Below are positions 27,617 through 35,479 of a stretch of 64,000 nucleotides of DNA, in pieces. The first letter of the stretch is position 1. The number at the start of each line of letters is the position of its first letter. The DNA lies in assembly GCF_000220065.1 (NCBI RefSeq), contig NZ_AFQU01000001.1:372001-436000 (forward strand). Reading direction: 5' to 3'. Under the pieces are notes generated by a model. That model saw nothing but the letters and a program-made list of their open reading frames with translations, ran no database searches and was not told the DNA's origin. The DNA comes from Streptococcus sp. oral taxon 056 str. F0418 (GTDB taxonomy: Bacteria > Bacillota > Bacilli > Lactobacillales > Streptococcaceae). The position numbers were made by a program, and so were the translations under genes.

Positions 27617-28510
27617 TCAATTTTCCTTTAATTGCTGATCTACTTCGATAAAAAACTGTTCCAAAATCTCGTTAAATTCAAGTGGAGAGTCATTCATAGG
27701 CTGGTGTTTCGTACCTGAAATAACTACTCGACGAGAATTTGGGTTAAGCGAAATAAGGTCAGAATATATTTTCTGCAAATGAGTAGGAAAGTCATGCTCT
27801 CCACGAATAAAAATCATAGGAGGATTGCCCTTATAGCCTTCAATCTCGTGTACTGCTAGAAACCCTGTTACGCCAAGATTGATAAAAATATCTCTACCAG
27901 TGTCTAAAATAGCTTTCTTAATCAATTCTCTAGTCACTAGATTATTTGAGCACATTTTAGAGTTTTTATCTGCAATGATTTTCCAAGGAATTGTTTTATA
28001 CATCAGGGAACTGTACTTTATTCGGCTTTTTTCTTTATCTGACATATAACGGTGCTGTCCCCAGCTCCCAATCACGGCAAGTGCTTGAACACGTTCTGGA
28101 TGACGATAGGTATATTCTTGCAAGGGATTACCACCCCAAGAATGACCTACCAAGATAGCCTTATCTAACTGAAAATAATCCAAAATGACTCCTACATCCT
28201 GAGTTGCCCCTTCCAAGTCAGGAAGTCCTTTTTTCATCAAAGACTCACCTTGTCCTCTGACATTGACAAAATAGAGGTCAAAATCTTCAAAAGCCTCATA
28301 CTGATGGGCCCACATTTGACTACGGCCACAAGCTCCATGATAGAAAATAATATGCCGTTTTTCTTCTTTTCTTTTACCTAGTCTATGATATACAACCAAG
28401 TCACAATTCTCCGCAGAAACGATGTGGCGAATTAGACTATCATGTTTCTTATCGTAAAAGGCAATAGCTGATAGTAACTCCTCATTCTTTGTTTGGTTCA
28501 TGTCCTTCAT
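27617..28510 (-). CDS. Alpha/beta hydrolase
   Basis: A 297-residue cytoplasmic alpha/beta hydrolase. The oxyanion loop is 'IIFYHGACGRSQMW', the nucleophile serine is in 'VGHSWGGNPLQEY', the acid is probably Asp in 'FIRGEHDFPTH' and the histidine is in 'SGTKHQPMND'. No signal peptide. It starts 5 nt after the stop of the Imm-like gene, suggesting coupling, and no clear ribosome site exists for either possible ATG (28510 or 28501). The substrate is unknown; the sequence resembles serine aminopeptidase/lipase-type S33 proteins. Confidence 0.85.
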   Translation of the reverse strand: MKDMNQTKNEELLSAIAFYDKKHDSLIRHIVSAENCDLVVYHRLGKRKEEKRHIIFYHGACGRSQMWAHQYEAFEDFDLYFVNVRGQGESLMKKGLPDLEGATQDVGVILDYFQLDKAILVGHSWGGNPLQEYTYRHPERVQALAVIGSWGQHRYMSDKEKSRIKYSSLMYKTIPWKIIADKNSKMCSNNLVTRELIKKAILDTGRDIFINLGVTGFLAVHEIEGYKGNPPMIFIRGEHDFPTHLQKIYSDLISLNPNSRRVVISGTKHQPMNDSPLEFNEILEQFFIEVDQQLKEN

Positions 28511-28515
28511 CTCTT

Positions 28516-29073
28516 CTAATCTTTCTTATCAATTTCAGCACTTTTCTGCCACTTTGTAGCTAAGGCTATCTGCTTTTCTCTTTCTTTTCTGACAGCTTCT
28601 ATATCATCCAGACTTAGCAGATTTACTACTTTGACTGCATAATCCGCCGAGACAATGGCATGTCCTCGCATGTGGGCTGTTGCGACCGCTTGAGCAAAAA
28701 CACGCGCAGCATACTTGCTGACGGATGATCTTGCTTCTTGCGATAGCTTTTGAGCCAAGAAACCAGCTTGCCTTAGCTCATAAGCGGATGCCTTTCTCGT
28801 AAGACGCTTTTTAAACACTTCCTCAACTTGAGTCAAAATTTGCTGTTTTTTATCATCATCACCAATGTCTATCATGTCTGTATAGCGATTTGCACTTTCC
28901 ATTGTCCAAAGTGCGAGATATTTCTGGGGAAGTTGAACCAATATTTGCTCTAGTTCTAATCTTTTCTGGCTGTCATCCAATATTTGCAACTTATAAGGAC
29001 TGGGGATGGTTGCTTGGCCAGACTCATAAAGCTCTCGTTCATGGAGATTCCAAGCGTAATCTTCTAGCGTCAT
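28516..29073 (-). CDS. Unknown protein, Imm-5-like helical C-terminus
   Basis: A 185-residue helical protein without signal or membrane segments. I do not recognise the N-terminal 110 residues with confidence. The C-terminal part 'AARVFAQAVATAHMRGHAIV', then 'SADYAVKVVNLL', has the 'AxAtaHmxgHAxxAadYAxk' pattern of proteins annotated as putative immunity (Imm-5-like) proteins. The basic/acidic tail ends 'SAEIDKKD'. It lies between khpA-rpsP and an alpha/beta hydrolase, with no toxin gene visible, so an immunity role is only a resemblance. Confidence 0.6.
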   Translation of the reverse strand: MTLEDYAWNLHERELYESGQATIPSPYKLQILDDSQKRLELEQILVQLPQKYLALWTMESANRYTDMIDIGDDDKKQQILTQVEEVFKKRLTRKASAYELRQAGFLAQKLSQEARSSVSKYAARVFAQAVATAHMRGHAIVSADYAVKVVNLLSLDDIEAVRKEREKQIALATKWQKSAEIDKKD

Positions 29074-29182
29074 TTCCCCCTCCTCTCTCTAAGTGTTCAT
29101 CCACGGATTATCCTAGAATCAAATTTCTACTTTGTTTTGATAAATAGAAAACAGCAGGACACAAGGGTCCCACTGTCTCAAT

Positions 29183-29422
29183 TTATTTCTCATCAATGAC
29201 GATGCGAACTTTTTTATTCTCGGTTGGGACAGAGTAGACAATCGTTCTTATCGCAGAGATAGTACGACCCTTACGACCGATAACACGTCCAACGTCAGTT
29301 TGATCAAGATCGAGATGATATTCCATAAATTCTGGAGTATCTTCGATTCGGATAGTTAAGGCATCTGGTTGTGAAATCAACGGTTTCACTATTGCAATAA
29401 TTAGATTTTCAATCGTGTCCAT
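29183..29422 (-). CDS. khpA: KH-domain RNA-binding protein KhpA
   Basis: A 79-residue single KH domain with the GxxG loop in '[17 protein letters not shown]'. In pneumococcus KhpA pairs with KhpB (EloR/Jag) and links RNA binding to cell elongation and division. The ATG at 29422 is chosen over a TTG two codons earlier. It starts 18 nt after rpsP, the standard streptococcal rpsP-khpA order. Confidence 0.95.
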   Translation of the reverse strand: MDTIENLIIAIVKPLISQPDALTIRIEDTPEFMEYHLDLDQTDVGRVIGRKGRTISAIRTIVYSVPTENKKVRIVIDEK

Positions 29423-29440
29423 AATCAACCTACAATTCTA

Positions 29441-29713
29441 TTATTTAGAGTATTTTGAATCGTGGAATTTCTTCAATACGCCTTCTTTTGAAAGGATGTT
29501 ACGCACTGTATCAGATGGTTGTGCACCATTTTCCAACCATGCAAGTACACGGTCTTCTTTCAAAGTCACTTGATTTTCAGCAACAAGCGGATTGTAAGTT
29601 CCAACTGTTTCGATGAAACGTCCGTCACGTGGTGAACGTGAATCTGCTACGTTGATACGGTAGTAAGGTTTCTTTTTAGAACCCATACGAGTCAAACGGA
29701 TTTTAACTGCCAT
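29441..29713 (-). CDS. rpsP: 30S ribosomal protein S16
   Basis: A 90-residue ribosomal protein of the 30S body: '[20 protein letters not shown]', then '[14 protein letters not shown]' and 'GTYNPL'. Length is normal. A near-consensus promoter lies 64 nt upstream (29778-29806), so rpsP-khpA is transcribed from its own start. Confidence 0.98.
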   Translation of the reverse strand: MAVKIRLTRMGSKKKPYYRINVADSRSPRDGRFIETVGTYNPLVAENQVTLKEDRVLAWLENGAQPSDTVRNILSKEGVLKKFHDSKYSK

Positions 29714-29777
29714 TTTTAAAATTCTCTTTTCTGTTTTATATTTTAGTAAATACCTGAGCTATTTACTGACAAGTATT

Positions 29778-29806
29778 ATCTTACCATTGTTTCAGATAGG
29801 TGTCAA
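29778..29806 (-). promoter_or_regulatory. rpsP-khpA promoter
   Basis: TTGACA (29801-29806), a 17-bp spacer and TAAGAT (29778-29783) on the minus strand. Confidence 0.75.
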
Positions 29807-29836
29807 GAAAAAAACTTGACAGGATTAATTTTTGTT

Positions 29837-30525
29837 TCACTGAGAAACTGCATCATTCTTTTCGGTTGTCTGAGTTAATAACCCAACTTCATCCATTTCA
29901 CGAACCAATTGTTTTATTTGAGATTCTTTACCAGGTTTTACAGTAATCGTATCGATGTGCCTTATGGCTGAATTGTCCTGGATATCAACCAAGGTCAAAG
30001 CTTTCTCATAATATTCAATCCCTTTTTTTAGTATTTCCTGATTGTTCCATTGTAAAATTGAGTAATTTATAGACTGATCTTTCCCAATCTCTTTAAAGTA
30101 GTCCCTACTTTTTTCTTCTAAAAACTGATATAAACCAGTATTTAATAAATTTTCTCTGACCTCAGCATAAGAAATATCCTCTAGCTGTACAAAATATACC
30201 TCAATTCGATTTTTTGTTCGTTTGGGACTTTCTTTTAGTACAGGGTGACGCTGAATCATTTCTTCTGAAAAATGAACCGTAAATGTAAGCCCTCCACCTT
30301 CATAACGATAGCTTCCATCAGATTCGACTTTTTCCGGCTTCAAATCTAGAGAAGTGAAAATTTTTTCGATTTTTGTATTACCTCCCCTTATATCGCTAGG
30401 GGATGCCTTAAAAAGATTAAAACTTAAGGGATTAAAACCTGAAAAATCTATCAAAAGTGCAATAGTTAGAAAAGCCGCAAAAACAATCAAAATTGATTTT
30501 AAGAGTTCAGCTACTTTTCATTCAT
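29837..30525 (-). pseudogene. Unknown membrane-anchored protein, frame broken at its start
   Basis: An open frame of 217 codons starts only at a TTG (30490) without a ribosome site. Eleven more codons upstream are in frame (KVAELLKSILI) but lack a start. A good AGGAG lies 7 nt before an ATG at 30525 that is one base out of frame. Adding one A to the run 30515-30518 would give MNEKVAELLKSILIVFAAF, a proper basic start plus one transmembrane helix. The remaining 190 residues look extracellular and mixed alpha/beta. I do not recognise the family. It follows CPBP-type membrane genes. Confidence 0.6.
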
Positions 30526-30615
30526 TTTTTACTCCTTTGAATCTATCATGAACTTCAAACTCGATCCTATGAAAAAGTCAGAGCATGAATTTTTCCAGAA
30601 GGACTTCTTAGATTA

Positions 30616-31275
30616 TTATAGAAATAGCATATATATTGTATTCCCAATCATGAAAATCGAAAAGAGCCAAAACCAGACAGACATAAAAGCTGAACGAAAG
30701 CTTCCACTCTCAGGTTTATTTGTCTCGATATAGGCTGAAATCTCTTTGCGAAGACTATAAAGAAAATAAAGGGCTAGACCGCTCCCACCATATAGTAAGA
30801 CTACATGCACAAGTCCAACTAAAACTCCCGGTAAGTAGCTATAAAACAATGCTAAGCCATCTCCAAGAACAAGATTGTTGAAAATGTGAAGTCCTATGGC
30901 CCAGAATACAGAATATTCTAGGGTAACATAAGAGAAAATAAAACCAACAAAGGTAGCGAAAATAATCTGAGGTAAATTGCCATGAAAAATTCCAAATAAA
31001 AGGGAAGAGAAACTGATGGCAAATACTTTCCCATATTTTTCAAAAGTCCTTAGTCCAGCAACTCGGAAAATCAATTCTTCTGATATAGGACCGACAATAG
31101 CACTATATAAAAACATCGTCCAGGTTGTCGAATCTGCAGAAGCAGCCTCCACTGAAGACATTAATGAGAGACCAAAAATGTTCAAAAAGGATTCAAATAC
31201 CTGACTAAACAAGTTAAAAAATGTCTGGGCAAGTAAAAGCAAGCTAGTCAGAATAAGAAAGGTTTTTGGTGTCAT
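30616..31275 (-). CDS. CPBP family intramembrane metalloprotease
   Basis: A 219-residue multi-pass protein of the CPBP/Abi (Rce1-like) family. All three catalytic motifs are visible: 'GPISEELIFRVAG' (EExxxR), 'LLFGIFHGNLPQ' (FxxxH) and 'IGLHIFNNLV' (HxxxN). Such proteins process or guard against bacteriocins, or cleave membrane anchors. No bacteriocin gene is adjacent. It overlaps the upstream small membrane gene by 4 nt. Confidence 0.9.
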   Translation of the reverse strand: MTPKTFLILTSLLLLAQTFFNLFSQVFESFLNIFGLSLMSSVEAASADSTTWTMFLYSAIVGPISEELIFRVAGLRTFEKYGKVFAISFSSLLFGIFHGNLPQIIFATFVGFIFSYVTLEYSVFWAIGLHIFNNLVLGDGLALFYSYLPGVLVGLVHVVLLYGGSGLALYFLYSLRKEISAYIETNKPESGSFRSAFMSVWFWLFSIFMIGNTIYMLFL

Positions 31276-31571
31276 TGATCTTTTTTATATCTAAGATCAG
31301 TGCTAAAAAGTTGCTTCTTACGATATAACCAAAAAATCAAGAGGCCGACCGGTATAGCACAAAGATACATGCCCCCATCATTTGCTAGAAATTGTAACGC
31401 AGCTTCCTTTGCAGCTTGCAAATCGCCTTCTCTATGCTGATAAATAAAAATCATCAGGGTAACAATTGAATAAACAGTTACGACTGCAGACATAGCTAAA
31501 GTATACAAGAGACACAATCCTGAAAATCGAGCAACATCTTTGCGGATTTCTTGATTCGTTTTACTTGTCAT
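31272..31571 (-). CDS. Small two-helix membrane protein, unknown
   Basis: A 99-residue protein with two hydrophobic segments ('LCLLYTLAMSAVVTVYSIVT' and 'GGMYLCAIPVGLLIFWLYRK') and a basic C-terminus. The ATG at 31571 follows AAGGAAA at 7 nt; the frame is open 9 codons further without a site. It overlaps the CPBP gene by 4 nt, so the two are co-translated and probably act together. No family recognised. Confidence 0.75.
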   Translation of the reverse strand: MTSKTNQEIRKDVARFSGLCLLYTLAMSAVVTVYSIVTLMIFIYQHREGDLQAAKEAALQFLANDGGMYLCAIPVGLLIFWLYRKKQLFSTDLRYKKDQ

Positions 31572-31594
31572 AATTATTTCCTTAATTAAGTTAG

Positions 31595-32218
31595 TCATTT
31601 AAGCTTTCTGCTTAGAAAATACAAGGTCAAAAAGATTCCCTCATAAAGCAAAGCAAAAAGAATAAAGGCGTGCATGAAAAATTCTTCAGGTAGAATCCAA
31701 ATGACTGGATCCTTGGCTGGATCAAACAACCAGGTGCTATCACCAACAAAAAGAACTTGATGAAAGAGAGTAAAAAAATTGTTAAAACCAATCATGAAGA
31801 CCAGTCCTGCTAGAACAAGTGGCAAAAGACTAATCATTAGAAAAGGACGTCTGTAGAGACCTAAAAATCCCTTTTTAACCACTTTTTTGATAAAGAGAAT
31901 CAAAGCTAGCAAAGTAACTAGAAAAATAGCTTGCGCCAAGTGAAAAAGATACTTGACCACCTGAAAATGATGCAGTCCTGCTTCTGACGAGCGAAAATCC
32001 GGCATCGCCAGTTTCTGACTAAAAGGATTGGTCAGGTAATCCATCAAAATATTAAAATTATACTGAATAGTCTCTGATTTTAAATATACTTTATCTGGCA
32101 GGTTGAAATAAGAAATCTCTATTGGGTATAAGAGCCAAGCCAGATAAATGGTTAACATGATAGCTGTTGCCAGCAAGCATAAGACACTGGCTGAAAATCT
32201 TACCTTATCACGCATCAA
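31595..32218 (-). CDS. TIGR01906-type integral membrane protein
   Basis: A 207-residue protein with four or five membrane helices, matching the TIGR01906 family of streptococcal and lactococcal membrane proteins in length and in segments such as '[20 protein letters not shown]' and '[11 protein letters not shown]'. In this genus it regularly follows a HAD phosphatase and a thioesterase gene, as here (11-nt overlap). Function unknown; it may act on a lipid or envelope precursor, an inference from the neighbours. Confidence 0.8.
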   Translation of the reverse strand: MMRDKVRFSASVLCLLATAIMLTIYLAWLLYPIEISYFNLPDKVYLKSETIQYNFNILMDYLTNPFSQKLAMPDFRSSEAGLHHFQVVKYLFHLAQAIFLVTLLALILFIKKVVKKGFLGLYRRPFLMISLLPLVLAGLVFMIGFNNFFTLFHQVLFVGDSTWLFDPAKDPVIWILPEEFFMHAFILFALLYEGIFLTLYFLSRKLK

Positions 32219-32978
32219 AGTCCCACTCCGCTAGGCTAGACAAGACATGTGTCGGTTGGATAGGCAGATCAGGAACCTCTTCAGGCAGGGTAAATCCCGT
32301 CGTAACCAAGAGCGTCGGAATGCCATTATCGATTCCCGCTCGAATATCTGTCAGATAGTTATCACCCACCATGACCACTTCTTCACGCGCCAGTCCTAGA
32401 TGCTCTATGGCTTTTTCCATGATGATGGCATTTGGCTTGCCGATGAAGGTCGGCTCAACCCGAGTGGCTGCTTCCAAGAGGGCGTTGATAGCACCCGCTC
32501 CCGGCTGCAGACCTCTCTCCGTTGGAATATTGAGATCAGGATTGGTTCCGATAAAGTGAGCACCCTTTTGAATGGCCAGAGTTGCTATTGTCAGCTTCTC
32601 ATAGTCCACTTCCCAGTCGAGACCTACTACTACGTAGTCAGGATTTTCAGTGTCTTCTATATAACCAGCTTCTTCTATGGCATGTTTCAGTCCGACATCA
32701 CCGATGACATAGACTTTCTTGCCCAGATTTTTCTCCTGCATGTAGTCAATAGTAGCTAGAGTTGCTGTGTAAATGGTATCAAGTGGTGTCTCAATATTGA
32801 AATTCTCCGCCAACATGGTTTGAACTGCTTCTGGCGTGCGCGTGGTATTATTGGTCACAAAAAGGTAGGGAATTTTGCGTTTCTGCAACTCATGCACAAA
32901 AGCTTCACCAGCCGGAATTCTGCTCTTGCCTTTATAAATCGTCCCATCTAAGTCAATCAAATATCCTTTATAAGTCAT
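32208..32978 (-). CDS. HAD-IIA phosphatase (NagD/YutF type)
   Basis: A 256-residue cytoplasmic phosphatase of the TIGR01457/NagD group. Motif I '[11 protein letters not shown]' carries the nucleophile aspartate, motif II is in '[13 protein letters not shown]' and motif III/IV in '[11 protein letters not shown]' and '[19 protein letters not shown]'. The length suits a type IIA cap. Overlaps of 4 nt with the thioesterase and 11 nt with the next gene mark an operon. The substrate is probably a sugar or nucleotide phosphate. Confidence 0.92.
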   Translation of the reverse strand: MTYKGYLIDLDGTIYKGKSRIPAGEAFVHELQKRKIPYLFVTNNTTRTPEAVQTMLAENFNIETPLDTIYTATLATIDYMQEKNLGKKVYVIGDVGLKHAIEEAGYIEDTENPDYVVVGLDWEVDYEKLTIATLAIQKGAHFIGTNPDLNIPTERGLQPGAGAINALLEAATRVEPTFIGKPNAIIMEKAIEHLGLAREEVVMVGDNYLTDIRAGIDNGIPTLLVTTGFTLPEEVPDLPIQPTHVLSSLAEWDFDA

Positions 32979-33730
32979 TTCTGCTCTTCCTCATTTTCTT
33001 GTTTAAACTCTTGCCAGGTTATTAAAGCCTGGGCATTGACCTCGCCGTCACTGGAAATCTGGTGATTGCTTTGTAAACCTTCCAGGGCATAACTAGAAGC
33101 AATCATACCACCCGGTCGAACTTCCTTGACATACTTGAGATTGATTTTCTTAGGAATATACTTCATAAGGAAGTCCGCTCCCATAACCTCGAATATCCAG
33201 TCCAAATACTTGCTATTATTGACATGGCCATTCATATCCAAGTCGTAAAAGCGCACATGATAGTCCTTGCTGACAGGATTTTCCAAGGCTGGATACTTGG
33301 GGCCACGCAACAGTTTCTTAGAAAACTCTGATTGGTAAGGAGCTACAATCTCAGGTTCAACTGCATGAACCTTGCGACTATCCCGATCCATAAGGACAAA
33401 GGTTGCCAGCATCTGTATAATGGCTTGACCCGCCTCATCAAAAATCGTGAAGCGACGGTAGCAAAAGAGCCGATTGTATGTCAAGGCTTCTGTCTCAATG
33501 GTGATCTCCTCTGCAAATCGTGGCAGACGAATCACATCGATATCGTAGTCCGTGATAATCCAAACTAGGTTATACTGCTCCAGCATATCCTTGTCACTGA
33601 CGCCAAGTTCGATTGACTGCATCCCCGATACCTGTAAGGACAGCAAAATGACATCTGGAAGCTTGATATGGCCATTCATATCTGCCATATCGAAAGGAAT
33701 TTTCATTTTCATTTGATAAGTTAAGCCCAT
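32975..33730 (-). CDS. Acyl-ACP thioesterase
   Basis: A 251-residue double hot-dog protein of the FatA/FatB-like bacterial acyl-ACP thioesterase family (PF01643). The first domain starts '[17 protein letters not shown]', and the second contains '[20 protein letters not shown]', a stretch with the Asn/His pair expected for the catalytic site. It releases fatty acids from acyl carrier protein. It lies 3 nt after hemW and overlaps the HAD gene by 4 nt. Confidence 0.92.
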   Translation of the reverse strand: MGLTYQMKMKIPFDMADMNGHIKLPDVILLSLQVSGMQSIELGVSDKDMLEQYNLVWIITDYDIDVIRLPRFAEEITIETEALTYNRLFCYRRFTIFDEAGQAIIQMLATFVLMDRDSRKVHAVEPEIVAPYQSEFSKKLLRGPKYPALENPVSKDYHVRFYDLDMNGHVNNSKYLDWIFEVMGADFLMKYIPKKINLKYVKEVRPGGMIASSYALEGLQSNHQISSDGEVNAQALITWQEFKQENEEEQK

Positions 33731-33733
33731 GAT

Positions 33734-34864
33734 TTACTCCAATATAAATTTCTCAGCAACTGTATCGCCCAAAAAGAGGCCTTGTTTGGTCATACGCACA
33801 ATGTTTCTGTCAGGCACTAGCAAGCCCTGCTCGGTCAGTTCAGCCACAATAGCTCCATACTGTTCTTCAAAGGATATACCAAATTTTTCCTCGAAGCGTT
33901 TTTTCGCAACGCCCGATTTCTTGCGTAGTCCCAGAAACATCTCTTCTTCCATCTGTTCTTTCAGCGTCAGCACTTCTTCCTGCACACGGGTATTGCCTGC
34001 TTCCACCGCCTGCAGATAATGACGAATGGGGCCGTGGTTTTTATAGCGAACACCATCGACATAGCCAGAAGCTCCCGCTCCGATACCATAATACTCCGCA
34101 TTGTCCCAGTACATGAGGTTGTGACGGCTCTCAAAGCCTGGCTTGGAAAAATTAGAAATCTCGTAATGCTCAAAACCAGCCTTTTCTAGCTCAGCTATAA
34201 TGTATTCAAACATCTCCGCTTCCAAATCTTCCTTAGGTAGAGGCAGCTTCCCTCGTCGCATCCGATTCATGAAGACCGTATGATTTTCCAAAATCAAGCT
34301 GTACAAACTCATGTGGGGAATGTCCAGGGCAATAGCCTTGGAAACATTGATTTTCACATCTTCCATAGTCTGCTTGGGCAGGGCATAAATCAAGTCAATT
34401 GAGATATTGTCAAAACCTGCTTTTTTGAGATTAGAGATATTCTCATAGATGTCCTTTTCCGTGTGACTACGGCCAATCTGCTTGAGCATGCGGTCGTTGA
34501 AAGTCTGTACGCCCAGCGAAACCCGATTGACAGGCGAGTCTTTGAGTACAGCAATCTTCTCCTGGTCCAAGTCCCCGGGGTTAGCTTCAATGGTTAGCTC
34601 CTCAAGATAAGACAAATCAAGCTTATCCGTCAGCTTTTCCAGTAAAAAAGCCAACTGAGGCGCCGATAGAGCTGTCGGAGTCCCGCCACCGATATAGAGG
34701 GTGCGGAGCTTTTTGATGTCGTAAGAATCATACTCTTCAATCAAATGCTCTAGATAACTATCCACCGGCTGATTTTTGATAAAAACCTTGGAAAAATCGC
34801 AGTAATAACAAATCTGAGTACAAAAAGGAATATGTACATAAACAGAGGTTGGTTTGGTTTGCAT
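33734..34864 (-). CDS. hemW: HemW-like radical SAM protein
   Basis: A 376-residue radical SAM protein. The [4Fe-4S] cysteines are Cys15, Cys19 and Cys22 in 'HIPFCTQICYYCDF'. 'LYIGGGTPTALS' is the SAM-contact GGT motif and 'HYEISNFSKPGFESRHN' is a HemW/HemN C-terminal hallmark. HemW is a heme chaperone rather than a coproporphyrinogen oxidase; the fourth cysteine of true HemN is absent. Streptococci lack heme synthesis, so a heme trafficking role is likelier. First gene of a six-gene operon. Confidence 0.93.
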   Translation of the reverse strand: MQTKPTSVYVHIPFCTQICYYCDFSKVFIKNQPVDSYLEHLIEEYDSYDIKKLRTLYIGGGTPTALSAPQLAFLLEKLTDKLDLSYLEELTIEANPGDLDQEKIAVLKDSPVNRVSLGVQTFNDRMLKQIGRSHTEKDIYENISNLKKAGFDNISIDLIYALPKQTMEDVKINVSKAIALDIPHMSLYSLILENHTVFMNRMRRGKLPLPKEDLEAEMFEYIIAELEKAGFEHYEISNFSKPGFESRHNLMYWDNAEYYGIGAGASGYVDGVRYKNHGPIRHYLQAVEAGNTRVQEEVLTLKEQMEEEMFLGLRKKSGVAKKRFEEKFGISFEEQYGAIVAELTEQGLLVPDRNIVRMTKQGLFLGDTVAEKFILE

Positions 34865-35067
34865 AGTAAAATTATAACATAAATTATAGCTAGATGAGAA
34901 CGGAAATAGCCTTCACTGTTCACTACACTTGTTTTCTTCTTTTTCTAAGTATGTAAAATACGAAGTACCAAAAAAGAATATCTTTAATTTTAAATGCTTC
35001 TTTTAAACACATAGTATCAGATAAGCAGTTATTTATCTCAAAAATAAATTGCTTCTTTCAAAATAAA

Positions 35068-35092
35068 GAGAAGCTATATCTTATAGCTTCTC
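35068..35092 (-). terminator. Terminator overlapping the NUDIX stop codon
   Basis: GAGAAGCTATA and TATAGCTTCTC are perfect 11-bp arms on a short loop, followed by T-rich sequence on the minus side. The 216-nt region 34865-35080 otherwise shows nothing recognisable. Confidence 0.75.
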
Positions 35093-35479
35093 AGATATAA
35101 TTTCAAAAGTTGTCTGATTGCTGGGCCAGTACAACTGCGATGAAACTTTGTCTAACGCTATCCACTGAGCTCCCACATGCTCATCAGAAATCTGTATATC
35201 CTTCTGCTTTGTCAGTGCTAGAAAGAGATGTTTGTGGATGGTCAGATTTTCATCAATCTTTACTGTGAAATCACCAAGACTAGTCAAGTTTGAATAAGCT
35301 AAGACCAAGCCGGTCTCTTCTTTTATTTCTCGAAGACAAGCCTCTTCTGGACTCTCACCGCCCTCAATCCCACCAGTAATGGGCTGCCAAAAGGAAACTG
35401 TCTCAGCCTCAACTTTCAAGAGCAAGATTTCTCGATCCTTTGGATGATAGATCCAGGCTTCAATCGACTGCCTCATCAT
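35081..35479 (-). CDS. NUDIX hydrolase
   Basis: A 132-residue NUDIX protein. The full box GX5EX7REUXEEXGU runs from about residue 38 to 60 and includes 'LREIKEETGL'. It opens 'MMRQSIEAWIYHPKDREILL'. It overlaps pcrA by 4 nt, so the helicase and hydrolase are coupled. Substrate is likely a nucleoside diphosphate derivative; dihydroneopterin triphosphate pyrophosphohydrolases look similar, but nothing here decides it. Confidence 0.9.
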   Translation of the reverse strand: MMRQSIEAWIYHPKDREILLLKVEAETVSFWQPITGGIEGGESPEEACLREIKEETGLVLAYSNLTSLGDFTVKIDENLTIHKHLFLALTKQKDIQISDEHVGAQWIALDKVSSQLYWPSNQTTFEIISEKL

